From the NCBI GenBank assembly GCA_026984775.1, contig JALSRM010000035.1, positions 1 to 64,000 on the forward strand: 64,000 nt of DNA, written 5' to 3'. The translations under genes were made by a program, and so were the position numbers. Position 1 is the stretch's first letter; each line of letters opens with the position of its first letter. Shown here piece after piece: positions 1-9,175 of this stretch. The notes beneath the pieces were generated by a model. It worked only from the letters and a program-made list of their open reading frames with translations, ran no database searches and was not told the DNA's origin. Source of the DNA: Gammaproteobacteria bacterium. GTDB taxonomy: Bacteria; Pseudomonadota; Gammaproteobacteria; CAJXQU01.

Positions 1-3000
1 ATGAAGGTACGATCGAGTATAACACTCGTGGGTTCGCCTTCGAGGATTCCGGTCAGGGGATATTCACTCCGTGCTTGTTGGTGTTTTTTCAGGATCCAGC
101 GGCCACGCTCATCAGACAGGGTGTTTTCTACCGCTTCATACACCTGGTTCACTGCCATCGATAACAGGGGTTTGGCCAAGCCGGATTCCAGTAACCAGGA
201 TTCGATACCCGGCAAGAGGGTCTTGAGGTGATCCTCATCCCAACAGTCCAGCCCCTCTTCCGCGATCTGCTGCAGGATCCGGTGCACTACGGTACCGATA
301 TGCCTGGCCGGTGTTCCGGCCCAGATGAACTCGAGAGGCTCATCTTCCTCTTCTGGTATGTTCAAGTCCATTCCTTTCGGCTGCCAAGGGATTGCCGGTG
401 GCGGACTCGGAAGCTGCCAGTCACGGGGCAGCCGTTTGATAAAGGGGACGAACCTCACAGGGGACTTCGCTTCATCTACGGGTGTTTCCGCTTTCTTGGC
501 TGCTTCCATGAACACCGCCTCCACTGCTGGCCAGATGCAGGCCAACAAAGAACGCGAGGGCACGCGCAGCTCACCCCTGCGATCGCGTCGCGGTGAGGCC
601 AACAGATGCAATCGACGGCGAGCCCGGGTTGCCGCCACATACAACAGGCGAACGGCTTCATGGCGGACACGCTCGGTTTCCAGTGACGAAAGAAACGTGT
701 TGATACGCTCTCGATCACGGCCAGCCTCTTCAATAGGAGCCAGCAACAGTTCACTTCTGCTTTCTTTGGGATTCTGCCACTCTGTCCATTGCAAAAGCTG
801 GCGATCGTCAGAACGGGAAGTCCGATCCAGTGCCGGCAGGATCACAGTATCGAACTCCAACCCTTTGGCCTTGTGTATGGTCATGACCTGGAGCAATGGT
901 TGCCCGGAAGCAGGTGCGGCAAAAAGACCTTCGATCATGCACTCCAATTCCTCCTGTGCCGACAGACTGTATCCCTCATCCAGCGTCTGCAACATTTCAA
1001 AGAAGACCCGTGCATCTTCCCGCTCGTTCTCTTTTTGCAAACAGGCCGGGCCACCCAGCTGCAACCAGACCCCTTCCACCCAGCGCGAAAGCGGGATCCG
1101 TTGCCGTTGCGCCAAGGCCTCGCTGAAGACCGGGATCAGTCGGGCCAGTCTCTGCTGACCCTCCTCACTCAAACGGGTGAGGCGTTCCGTGTGAATGAGC
1201 TGGGACCAGATCGTCATGGACGGGTTTTCAGCCAACCGCTCCAGATCTTCCAACTCGAGTCCGCACCACGGTGCACGCAACACCGACAACCAGGCCGTTC
1301 GGTCCGCCAGATGACTGAGGGCATGAGTCAGGGCACAGAGATCGCGGATCACGGGTTGTTCCGCCAGCTTCTCGATCTCTACCGCCTGATAAGGTAATCC
1401 CCGTTCTCTGAGTTCGTTGAGGATTTCCACCAGATGTGAGCGGTTACGCACCAGGATAGCAGTACGGTCAGCGTGTCCAAGAGCCTCTTCTGCTCGATCG
1501 CATACCTGACGGGCCTCTTCTCTCCTGTCGGCATCGATCAGTGGACAAACCTCCACACCGGCATTATGTTCGCCTGCATGGAAAGCCTGTGAAGCAGTAT
1601 AGGATACGGCACCGTGGGTTACCGATGAGCGTTCCGGCATGGCTTGATGAAATGTCCCGTTGACCCAGTCCACGATCGCAGCATCCGACCGGAAGTTAAC
1701 TTCCAGCGTCAGCGGCGTCAACGGTACAGCCCCCAGGGCCTTTCGCTCCTGAACCTCAAGGAACAAGCTCACGTCTGCCTCACGAAAACGGTAGATAGAC
1801 TGCATGGGATCACCCACCAAAAATAACGTTCTGCCATCACCCGAGGTCCAGCCGGCCGTGAGCTGTCTCAGAAGTGTGTACTGACTCACTGATGTGTCCT
1901 GAAACTCATCCACTAGTAAATGGCTGATCCTATAATCAAGCATCAGCGCCAGATCTGTCGGTTCATCGGTGCTTCCCAGGGCCTCAATGGCGGCCAGACT
2001 CACCTCTGTATGGTCCACCATACCTTGGTCGCGAAAAACGATCTTTAGATGAGCAACCGCCCGCTTGAGCACCAAAAACAGGGCTCGCAATACCGCCCAT
2101 TGATCGTCACGGTAGTGTGCTGAGGGTAATTTCCGAATGGCCTGCAGATCCTCCAACAGACCGGGAAGCGCTTGCAGTTGGGTGATCAAGCAGCTCCAGC
2201 GCTCCTTCATTGCCTTCATGAAGGCCTTTCGTTTATCTTTCGAGGTAGGAAACCCCATCCCTTTGTTGATCGTGACTCGCCAGCAGTCCTCCTTGGTGAG
2301 CACCAACTCCACCAATCCCTCCCAGAGGGGCAAATTCTCCGACAATGGATCAGGCCACACCTTCAGCCCAGCACAGGTGGTCAGTGAGGTGTTCTTGCTT
2401 TCCTGCAACAGGTTCCGGGCCGCATAATCGGCCAGCTTGACCCATTCCTGTTGCAATGCCTGAGGGATTGCGACCTTCTCCAGCTGGTTTTCAATGATCC
2501 CCTGCAGACCCTCCTCGAGCACCTTACGTTCTTTCTCCAGATCACTGTCTTGGGTCGGTAGATGCCTGAGCCAGTGATCCCGCCGCTCGAGCAGACGGGT
2601 GATCATATCCTCCAGTTTTTGCCAGTGGTTATCCAGATGCGAAAGCAGCAAGCCAATGGCATCTACGGAGGGTAACTCCCGCAAGGTGGCACGTGCAGCC
2701 TGACGGTAGAGATCCTCCGCTTGATCGGTGATCCGAGGATTGATGCCCGTCCCTGAGAGGACAGGCATCAGCCGGGTCAGACTGGCGCAAAGGGCGTCGA
2801 TGGTCTGGATGCGCAGCCGATTGGGGTTTTCCTGCAGGTTCCACCCTTGCTTGCGGTCCTGTTCTAACACCACTCTTGCGAGCATCCAGGTCTTTTTCGC
2901 ATGGGCTTGATCAGGTGCCGCATCGTTTTCTGCCTGCTCGAGGGCACTAAGGATCCGGTCCCGCATTTCTGCCGTCGCTTTGCGGGTGAAGGTGATAGCG

Positions 3001-3161
3001 ATGATTTCTTCAGGATCCTTTACGGTTGCCAGCAGGGCCAGGTAACGCTGCATCAACAGCTCGGTTTTTCCTGACCCGGCCGGGGCCTGGACGATGAAGG
3101 ACTGCCGTGGGTCGATCGCGGCATCGCGTACGGGTTGATCAGCGGCAATACGTTCAGTCAT
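1..3161 (-). CDS. AddA/RecB-like UvrD-family helicase-nuclease subunit (3' end cut by window)
   Basis: Superfamily 1 helicase, presumed DNA-unwinding subunit of a double-strand-break repair nuclease. The ATG at 3161 opens MTERIAADQPVRDAAIDP and leads into a Walker A motif (APAGSGKT, about residues 26-33). Later come VDEFQDTS (Walker B, near 1890-1911), GDPMQSIYRFR, VMTIHKAKGLEFD and YVAATRARRRLHL, the ordered UvrD/RecB motifs Ia-VI. About 1,053 codons are visible; the C-terminus, where AddA-type proteins carry a nuclease domain, lies left of position 1. The start overlaps the upstream nuclease gene by 8 bases, indicating translational coupling and a two-subunit AddAB-like complex. RecB is the alternative, but the partner is AddB-like rather than RecC-like. 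Confidence 0.88.
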   Translation of the reverse strand, partial: MTERIAADQPVRDAAIDPRQSFIVQAPAGSGKTELLMQRYLALLATVKDPEEIIAITFTRKATAEMRDRILSALEQAENDAAPDQAHAKKTWMLARVVLEQDRKQGWNLQENPNRLRIQTIDALCASLTRLMPVLSGTGINPRITDQAEDLYRQAARATLRELPSVDAIGLLLSHLDNHWQKLEDMITRLLERRDHWLRHLPTQDSDLEKERKVLEEGLQGIIENQLEKVAIPQALQQEWVKLADYAARNLLQESKNTSLTTCAGLKVWPDPLSENLPLWEGLVELVLTKEDCWRVTINKGMGFPTSKDKRKAFMKAMKERWSCLITQLQALPGLLEDLQAIRKLPSAHYRDDQWAVLRALFLVLKRAVAHLKIVFRDQGMVDHTEVSLAAIEALGSTDEPTDLALMLDYRISHLLVDEFQDTSVSQYTLLRQLTAGWTSGDGRTLFLVGDPMQSIYRFREADVSLFLEVQERKALGAVPLTPLTLEVNFRSDAAIVDWVNGTFHQAMPERSSVTHGAVSYTASQAFHAGEHNAGVEVCPLIDADRREEARQVCDRAEEALGHADRTAILVRNRSHLVEILNELRERGLPYQAVEIEKLAEQPVIRDLCALTHALSHLADRTAWLSVLRAPWCGLELEDLERLAENPSMTIWSQLIHTERLTRLSEEGQQRLARLIPVFSEALAQRQRIPLSRWVEGVWLQLGGPACLQKENEREDARVFFEMLQTLDEGYSLSAQEELECMIEGLFAAPASGQPLLQVMTIHKAKGLEFDTVILPALDRTSRSDDRQLLQWTEWQNPKESRSELLLAPIEEAGRDRERINTFLSSLETERVRHEAVRLLYVAATRARRRLHLLASPRRDRRGELRVPSRSLLACIWPAVEAVFMEAAKKAETPVDEAKSPVRFVPFIKRLPRDWQLPSPPPAIPWQPKGMDLNIPEEEDEPLEFIWAGTPARHIGTVVHRILQQIAEEGLDCWDEDHLKTLLPGIESWLLESGLAKPLLSMAVNQVYEAVENTLSDERGRWILKKHQQARSEYPLTGILEGEPTSVILDRTF

Positions 3162-5781
3162 CTTCGCTCACCGGGTTCTCTTCCTGAAATGCGATCAGCT
3201 CCTGGATCCGGCACAAGGACGTAAAGCTGCAATATTGGCAGGTTTTGGCTTCTTTGGGGTCCACCACCGCCTTTCCCTGGATGAAGTCAGTGGCCAGCCT
3301 TTCCATTGTGGTTCGCCATTCGCTGATCTGTTGATCCCAGTTTTCATGGAGCCTCTTGACGATCCCGGGAACGCTGGAGTGGCCGTCGTATTTGAGGTTG
3401 CCTTTTTTCAATTGGGCAAAGACAACGGCCGCGGGGGGGGTCTCCATGCTGATCGCATAGAGAGGCAACTGGGGTTCATCGGGCCGATCACCTTCCCAAC
3501 TTTTGGTGGAGACTGCACCGGTCTTGTAATCGATCAGAACCTGTTCGCCACCTTCAACCCGATCGATGCGATCAATCCGGGTCTGAAAACGGATCCCGCC
3601 AACGGCGGCCTCCATCGCCTGCTCCCGGGCCAGGACCGTAAAAGGTTCTCGTTCCTTTTCCTTTTCCAGCCAGTCCATCAATAGCGTCTCGAGCCGTGCC
3701 CTTTCAAGATCCTGAAAGCCGGCCATGTGAAAAACTGATTTGCCACACCGGAACCGATCGAGTGCCGAAGCCACGGCGTTCTTGATCTCTCTTCTCACCT
3801 GTTCGTGAGACAGGGCCATCAGTTTCTCCTGTGAACCCAACCGACCCCAAAGGATCTCCAGGGCATCATGGATCAGGGATCCCCTTTCGGCAGGATTCAG
3901 GCCGGGCTCGGCAACCCCCAGAGGCCTGGCCTTCAAACGATGGGCGACAAAGGCTCGAAACGGACAGGCGGCTTGGTCCTTGAATATCCCCACACCGCCC
4001 TGTTGCGAGGCATTGGCAGGGAGCGGTGGTGCCTGATTGTCCTCGACCCGTTCCAGGCTTGCACCCGTCTGAATCCAGCGGTAGGGATCGGGGTAACCGG
4101 CATCATCCATCTCCATCGCATGTAGATCCCGAATCAAGGGGCTAAATCGCAATACTCGGTCACCCTCATGCTGCGGGTAACTGAAAACCACTTCATCCGC
4201 CGATTGCTTCAGTTGCTGAATGAGGGATCGGGCAAAGGCGAGACCGGCTTCCATATGGGCATGCAGCATGCGCGCCTGGCGCTGGATCGAAAAAGGGATG
4301 AATGGGTTGGGTGTGGGTTTGGCCGGCCATTGATCATCGGTCATTCCCATAACCATCAAAAAGTCGAATTGCTGGCCGGCGGCCTCCAGCATCCCCATGA
4401 TTTCCACCGGCACTTCCTGCCCAGTCTCGGGTTGGAAAATTCGTTCCCTGGCCAGTTTTTGCAGGTGGTGCAACACGCTTCGAAAATCCATTTTCCCGGT
4501 GACCAGATCGAGACTGAGGCATTGTTCACAGGCTCCCTGCCACGCCTCCACCGCCTGCTTCTCTGTGCTGTCGAGTACACGCTCACCCGGCCATCCCATG
4601 CTTCTGAGCAACTCATCCACCCATGGGATGGACTCGGTCAGGCTGCGTTTTTTCCTGACATCCCACTCGTCGATCAAGGTCTGGCTCTGCTCCAAGATCT
4701 CCACGAGCTTAGGGGTACCCGTCTTACCGGCTTGACGGATCAGGTAACGGAGATCGGGATACTCCTCGCCGGACTCACGGAGCTGCGCATCCAGCAGGCT
4801 GCGCTGCGTGATTTCTGTCTCACTACCGGCAATGAACGGTGAACGGATCAGACGGCTCAAGGCCTCCAGAGGCAACTTCTCCACCGCAAGTGACAGGATC
4901 AGAAAAGCGGTCTTGATCACAGGATATGCGTATAGGGGTTCACCCAAGGAGATATTGAAAGGCGGCGTCGCACCAGGCCCTTTCATCACCGCACCGGGTG
5001 ACAGGACATCTTCGAAGATGCTACGGATTGTGGCCTTTCTGTTGTGCAGATCGGCCACCACGACACCTATCCGCTGTGCCGGATTTTGTTCCAGCCGTTG
5101 CCGGATGCAAAGTGCGGCCATTCGCAATTCCGCCTGACTGTCGCGACAACTGATGCGCTGTACGACCGGATCCCGGCCCTGTGGTTGCCACCGCTCGATC
5201 TGGCATCCCCGCGTCCGCAAGCAGGCAAGTAACTGGTGTTGTGCTGGTGTCTGGGACTCAGGCCCGAAACCCGCCAGCATCAGCCGCGGGGGGATGACGA
5301 TGGAACCTTGCTCGAAACTTTCGACCAAACGTGCGGGTAACATCGCCTGATCCAACCAGTTTTGATCCTGCAGCTGCTGCCGGTATTGATCGGCCCACGT
5401 GAAAAAAGCACGGGTATCCAGGCCACCCACAGCAGGGTCGTTTCTTGTCTGGTCGAAGTCCAGTTCATAGTCATGCAGAAGTTGCCAAGCCTCCATTGCC
5501 ATGCGCGTTGTCTCGCCGATCTGCAACAGTCCTTCTCCTTCTTTCGAGTGACGGATGATGCGCTCCCAAAGCACACGGGACTGGCTGTCGCTGAGTAACA
5601 CTGCCGATCGTGCAAGGGACTGCTTCCACAAGCATGTCATCCAGCTTGACCAGGGCAAGATTTCCGGTGTTTCCCAAACCTCTCTGCCGGCAGCTACCTG
5701 GTGGGCCGCAAATTGCCGTGCAAGGAACCTTGCGAGTCGCCGGTTGACAGTAATGATGAGTTGGTGATCGTGTAATGACAT
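3154..5781 (-). CDS. AddB-like PD-(D/E)XK nuclease with probable 4Fe-4S cluster
   Basis: Large (875 aa) partner of the downstream helicase, probably the second subunit of an AddAB-like end-processing nuclease. No Walker A is visible in the N-terminus (TVNRRLARFLARQF stands where one would sit). The C-terminal third carries a PD-(D/E)XK core: IDRIDRV followed by VLIDYKTG, catalytic Asp and Lys near residues 751 and 753. Four cysteines in the AddB arrangement, one before the nuclease (ACPFRAF, about 606) and three after (CQYCSFTSLC, about 848, 851, 857), should bind an iron-sulfur cluster. The reading frame extends 15 codons upstream, but MSLHDHQ at 5781 is preferred because it leaves the divergent promoter free. 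Similar orphan proteins are labelled 'probable DNA repair protein' in gammaproteobacteria. Confidence 0.82.
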   Translation of the reverse strand: MSLHDHQLIITVNRRLARFLARQFAAHQVAAGREVWETPEILPWSSWMTCLWKQSLARSAVLLSDSQSRVLWERIIRHSKEGEGLLQIGETTRMAMEAWQLLHDYELDFDQTRNDPAVGGLDTRAFFTWADQYRQQLQDQNWLDQAMLPARLVESFEQGSIVIPPRLMLAGFGPESQTPAQHQLLACLRTRGCQIERWQPQGRDPVVQRISCRDSQAELRMAALCIRQRLEQNPAQRIGVVVADLHNRKATIRSIFEDVLSPGAVMKGPGATPPFNISLGEPLYAYPVIKTAFLILSLAVEKLPLEALSRLIRSPFIAGSETEITQRSLLDAQLRESGEEYPDLRYLIRQAGKTGTPKLVEILEQSQTLIDEWDVRKKRSLTESIPWVDELLRSMGWPGERVLDSTEKQAVEAWQGACEQCLSLDLVTGKMDFRSVLHHLQKLARERIFQPETGQEVPVEIMGMLEAAGQQFDFLMVMGMTDDQWPAKPTPNPFIPFSIQRQARMLHAHMEAGLAFARSLIQQLKQSADEVVFSYPQHEGDRVLRFSPLIRDLHAMEMDDAGYPDPYRWIQTGASLERVEDNQAPPLPANASQQGGVGIFKDQAACPFRAFVAHRLKARPLGVAEPGLNPAERGSLIHDALEILWGRLGSQEKLMALSHEQVRREIKNAVASALDRFRCGKSVFHMAGFQDLERARLETLLMDWLEKEKEREPFTVLAREQAMEAAVGGIRFQTRIDRIDRVEGGEQVLIDYKTGAVSTKSWEGDRPDEPQLPLYAISMETPPAAVVFAQLKKGNLKYDGHSSVPGIVKRLHENWDQQISEWRTTMERLATDFIQGKAVVDPKEAKTCQYCSFTSLCRIQELIAFQEENPVSEDD

Positions 5782-5828
5782 GAATAATTGTATGTTTATG
5801 TTACCAAAACTATCTATCGACCACATCC

Positions 5829-5838
5829 TTGCTATAAT
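5829..5838 (+). promoter_or_regulatory. Extended -10 promoter for the DUF4124 gene
   Basis: TTGCTATAAT contains the extended -10 form TGnTATAAT; no recognisable -35 lies 16-18 bases upstream, as extended -10 promoters allow. A start of transcription seven bases past the hexamer would fall on the A of the ATG at 5845, so the transcript may be leaderless. Confidence 0.55.
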
Positions 5839-5844
5839 CTTGAT

Positions 5845-6450
5845 ATGCGATCACTCCTCTGTATTTTTTTGCTCTTGATCAGCGCTCATCTGGAAGCGCG
5901 CATGTACCAATGGATCAACCCGGAAACAGGCCGTACACAGCTGTCTGGGAAGGCACCGCCCTGGTATCGCAGTGAGAGTGGTGGACCCCGTGTGCTGGTC
6001 TTTGAGAACAACAGGTTGGTCGATGATACAGCGATCCCAGTTGATGAAGAGCAGCGTCTGGAACTGCGCAGAAAAGCTCTGGCGCTGGAGAGCAAAAAGA
6101 AAAAGGGGCTGACGCAGGAGGAAGCCCTGGCTTCACTGGAAAAACAGATCCAGGCCATCGTCGAGTCTCCGGAAATGGAGCTCTTCCTGCAAAATCCGAC
6201 ACCTTCCAACACCCATAAACCAATCACAGAACCCACTGTTGCATCTATTGAAGAGAATACTGATCGGAAACGAGAAAAAACGGAAAACAAAGCCTTATCT
6301 GAATCAACGGATGAACGCATAGAACGGTTAAAGGCGTTGATCAGTGCGTGGGACGAGAGCCGCACGCAAGAGGCAAAATCACTGATCAAATCGAAAATGG
6401 GAGCGGAACTGGAAGAACCGGTTGCCTCCGGGTCAGAAGAGAAAAAGTAG
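5845..6450 (+). CDS. DUF4124-domain exported protein
   Basis: Protein of 201 aa, function unknown. It begins with a clear signal peptide (MRSLLCIFLLLISAHLEA) followed at once by the DUF4124 signature MYQWINPETGRTQLSG. This short beta-rich N-terminal domain is common in exported gammaproteobacterial proteins. The remainder is highly charged and probably helical, with Glu/Lys-rich stretches around residues 75-190. An upstream in-frame start exists at 5788, but it would add 19 residues ahead of the signal peptide and overlap the divergent nuclease gene. Convergent with the kinase gene six bases downstream. Likely periplasmic; no enzyme motif is visible. Confidence 0.75.
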   Translation: MRSLLCIFLLLISAHLEARMYQWINPETGRTQLSGKAPPWYRSESGGPRVLVFENNRLVDDTAIPVDEEQRLELRRKALALESKKKKGLTQEEALASLEKQIQAIVESPEMELFLQNPTPSNTHKPITEPTVASIEENTDRKREKTENKALSESTDERIERLKALISAWDESRTQEAKSLIKSKMGAELEEPVASGSEEKK

Positions 6451-6455
6451 GAATC

Positions 6456-7940
6456 TCACGAAGATCTAAACATCTTTTTCAGGCTGTCGAAGAGGCTTTC
6501 CTGGCTTGTTGTGGTCAGTCTTTTCAGTTCTTGAAGGTTCTTGTTGTCCGGGTTGATCTCCAACCCCAAATTGATATACCCCAGAGCCTTTTCGTAATTC
6601 TTCCTGGCCAGCTCCTTTTCTGCCAGAAAGGCAAATTTTTCTGCAATATTCCTCAATCCCTGCCGTGCCGATTGATCGTTAGGATTGATCTCCAGCATGC
6701 GTACATAATAATAGTAGGCATTATCCTTGGGCGGTGCTGTCAACCGATACTCCTCCAGACTCTTGCGGGCCAGCCAGCCGAGGGCTTTTGTAACCTCTGC
6801 CACTTCATTCGGGTTTTTGACCAAGATCGGTTTTGAACCTGGAGCAGGAACCGGAGCGAGAACGATTTTCTCATCAAGATTTGCCGTCTCAGCCTGCACC
6901 GTATTCAATGCTGACAGCTCTTCGTTCAGTTTTGCATTCATGTAGGAAACCACTACAAAACCGGTTGCACTTAGTACCAGTAGTGCCAGTAATATCCGGG
7001 TCTGCCATCGGCCACTCTTCCTGCCTGGAATGGTATGAGAAGTGAGCACCTTGTCTGCGGGCATCAAGGCTGGATCGGCCGCCGCCCTCTCCGTACTGGA
7101 AGCCTTTGATGCTTCCAGTTGTTCCAGGTGGTGAATATAGTGCAACACACTGCTTGCATCTCTGAACCGATTCTTGCGGTTCTTGGCCATCATCAGGTTG
7201 AGTAATGGCTGATACAGCTGATACTCCTTGGGTAGCATGGGAACCGGTGCCTGCTTGTGCTGGACAATCACCTCAATCACTGAATCAGCCTGGTAGGGCT
7301 TCTGGCCTGTCAACATCTCATAGAAGATTACGCCGAGTGCATAGATATCGGCACGCCCATCGATCGGCCCATCTTCTGCTTGTTCCGGTGCCATATAGTT
7401 AGGACTGCCAAGGAAAACACCGGTTGAGGTCAAGTCCTGATCCATGGTCAATTGCTTGGCGATCCCGAAATCGGTCAAGAGGGGTTCCCCACCCTTCCTG
7501 AACAAAATATTGGCGGGTTTGACATCACGGTGCACAATCCCTTTTTTATGTGCAGCATCCAGCCCACTGCAGATCTTCTTGAGAAGATCGAGAGCTTCTT
7601 TTGGGGAGAGAGGATGCTGCCGTATTCTACTTCGCAGATCGCCACCCTCCACGTATTCCATGGAGATGAACATGAAGTCTTCGGCGATTCCAATATCGTA
7701 GATGGTGATAATGTTGGGATGATTCAATGAAGCGATGATACGGGCCTCGTTCAAGAAACGCTCGATATGCTCCTTGGTATCCGTGGTATTGGTATTGAGC
7801 ACTTTGAGTACCGCGAGCCGGCCCAACGACTCCTGTACAGCAAGATAGGCTGTTGCCATCCCACCTTCGCCGATGGTTTTTTCTATCCTGTAACCGGATA
7901 TTTCCATATGTCTGAGTTGTTCTGCTCCAGATCGATTCAA
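6456..7940 (-). CDS. Membrane-anchored Hanks-type Ser/Thr protein kinase with TPR-like tail
   Basis: Eukaryotic-like protein kinase. The kinase domain (about residues 17-275) has the glycine loop GEGGMATAY, the invariant Lys in VLKVL (about 46), HRDVKPANIL (catalytic Asp about 139), DFGIAK (157-162), and APEQ with ADIYALGVIFYEMLTG. A single membrane span (about 315-333) follows, then a C-terminal segment rich in TPR-type helices (about 390-470), presumably periplasmic and sensory. The frame opens with TTG at 7940 (494 aa); an ATG 11 codons in (7907) is an equally good start, and neither has a strong ribosome site. No cognate phosphatase is adjacent. Substrates cannot be inferred. Confidence 0.9.
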   Translation of the reverse strand: MNRSGAEQLRHMEISGYRIEKTIGEGGMATAYLAVQESLGRLAVLKVLNTNTTDTKEHIERFLNEARIIASLNHPNIITIYDIGIAEDFMFISMEYVEGGDLRSRIRQHPLSPKEALDLLKKICSGLDAAHKKGIVHRDVKPANILFRKGGEPLLTDFGIAKQLTMDQDLTSTGVFLGSPNYMAPEQAEDGPIDGRADIYALGVIFYEMLTGQKPYQADSVIEVIVQHKQAPVPMLPKEYQLYQPLLNLMMAKNRKNRFRDASSVLHYIHHLEQLEASKASSTERAAADPALMPADKVLTSHTIPGRKSGRWQTRILLALLVLSATGFVVVSYMNAKLNEELSALNTVQAETANLDEKIVLAPVPAPGSKPILVKNPNEVAEVTKALGWLARKSLEEYRLTAPPKDNAYYYYVRMLEINPNDQSARQGLRNIAEKFAFLAEKELARKNYEKALGYINLGLEINPDNKNLQELKRLTTTSQESLFDSLKKMFRSS

Positions 7941-8194
7941 TTTTAGCAGGTCATTATAACCAGCTCTTTAAGAAAGGAGTTGAAAACAAGCGATAAATGT
8001 AATCGCTGGAGTATCAGAAACAAACAAAACTTTTTATTGCTGCATCAGCCAGTTACACACCATGAAACAATTTGTAACCAAATGCAACGAGAGAAATGCC
8101 AAAACGGTCTTCTTTTTGCATAGGACCTGTCAGGGGAGAAAAATCATTCTCCTAGATAATGATTAAAACGATAAGGAAAAGGAGCAAAATTCTA

Positions 8195-8671
8195 ATGGCA
8201 CAAGAACAACTGTCTGTCAGTGAACGTCGCAACCAGTCACGCGAAATTGTAGAAAAAATGTTGCAGGAACGCCGCGAAATGCTGGTCCTCCTGTGTGAAG
8301 TATCAGGCCTCAGACCTTTTGGTGCCGACAAACCCGTCAAAGAAAGTTTGCAAAAATTCTGTAATGTTCTGATCGATTACATCGCCTCGGCCCATTTCGG
8401 ACTCTATGAGCGTATTGCCGAAGGCAAAGAACGCCGTCAATCCGTTGTCAGGATCGCGCACAGTACCTACCCTTTTATATCGGAAACAACACAGGCCGCC
8501 ATTGAGTTCAATGATAAATATGAAACCCTTGATCCAGAGATGATTGAAAAACATCTGCAGGAAGACATCTCCAAACTGGGTGAGATACTGACAGCCAGAA
8601 TCGAGTATGAAGATCAGCTCATCGCCGCCATGATTGGTGATCCTTCGCTGTCACTAGAACCGGTTCAATAA
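8195..8671 (+). CDS. rsd: Rsd/AlgQ anti-sigma-70 factor
   Basis: Protein of 158 aa, the usual Rsd length. Rsd binds free RpoD, favouring alternative sigma factors in stationary phase; the AlgQ branch affects alginate and siderophore genes in Pseudomonas. Family features are an N-terminal amphipathic helix (ERRNQSREIVEKMLQERREMLVL), the LCEVSGLRPF region, and FNDKYETLD in the last third. The ATG at 8195 follows AAGGAG with about ten bases between; an in-frame ATG at 8159 would add 12 basic residues and lacks a better site. The 254 bases upstream hold no gene I can support. Monocistronic and convergent with the TerB-like gene. Confidence 0.85.
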   Translation: MAQEQLSVSERRNQSREIVEKMLQERREMLVLLCEVSGLRPFGADKPVKESLQKFCNVLIDYIASAHFGLYERIAEGKERRQSVVRIAHSTYPFISETTQAAIEFNDKYETLDPEMIEKHLQEDISKLGEILTARIEYEDQLIAAMIGDPSLSLEPVQ

Positions 8672-8672
8672 G

Positions 8673-9137
8673 TCACATATTTTCCTGTTCTTCTATGGCT
8701 TTATGTTTCATGCGGATAAAATCACTGTGTGAAACATAAAGCAGATCCGTGATCTTGCGGATATAGAAATCCTCGTATTTATCGATCGTACCGTCTGCGA
8801 GCGCCACATCCCATAACAGCTTGATCAGTTCGACCTTCTCTTGGGGAGAAAACTGGTCATTAACTTCCCGGGTGAACTCATGAAAAGAGATTGCCTCATC
8901 GGTTTTCTCATTAGCCAGGGCCATCAGGTTCTCTGATTCTTCTGCATCCAAGTCAAACGTATCCTGTAACGCTCGCAGGATCGTCTTTTCTTCCGACTCA
9001 GAGACTTGGGCATCGGATCGGCTGATCTCGATCATCAAGACTGAGGCCGCGATCTGGAGCGCGTGTTGTCGCTCTTCCTTCGTTGGTTCAGCATCATGAA
9101 TACGGTCGGAGAAAAATTTTTTCAGCGTTTTCAACAT
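8673..9137 (-). CDS. TerB-like (DjlA/TerB fold) cytoplasmic protein
   Basis: Acidic all-helical protein of 154 aa resembling the TerB domain: a conserved acidic position in a helix starting ALQIAASVLMIEISRSD, and the repeated pattern KLLWDVALADGTIDKYEDFYIRKITDLL, in which 'A-D-G-x-I-x-x-x-E' is the TerB hallmark. TerB-fold proteins are thought to bind metal or act as membrane-stress scaffolds; no tellurite-resistance neighbours are present, so that name should not be transferred. The start at 9137 (MLKTLKKFF) follows AAGGAGA; the longer open frame to 9272 runs into bioA and is ignored. Divergent from bioA with a gap of only about 40 bases. Confidence 0.72.
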   Translation of the reverse strand: MLKTLKKFFSDRIHDAEPTKEERQHALQIAASVLMIEISRSDAQVSESEEKTILRALQDTFDLDAEESENLMALANEKTDEAISFHEFTREVNDQFSPQEKVELIKLLWDVALADGTIDKYEDFYIRKITDLLYVSHSDFIRMKHKAIEEQENM

Positions 9138-9162
9138 CGGCCTCGTCTCCTTATCAATACGA

Positions 9163-9168
9163 TATAAT
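9163..9168 (+). promoter_or_regulatory. -10 hexamer TATAAT immediately before bioA
   Basis: Consensus TATAAT ends seven bases before the ATG at 9176, so transcription would start at or next to that ATG. No convincing -35 is visible. If real, the other in-frame ATG (9167) lies inside the hexamer and cannot be transcribed from it. Confidence 0.4.
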
Positions 9169-9175
9169 GTCGGCC

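Noticed and set aside
325-1158. Long plus-strand open frame opposite the AddA-like gene.
   Set aside because: Antisense shadow; its translation has no domain signal while the minus strand encodes clear helicase motifs.
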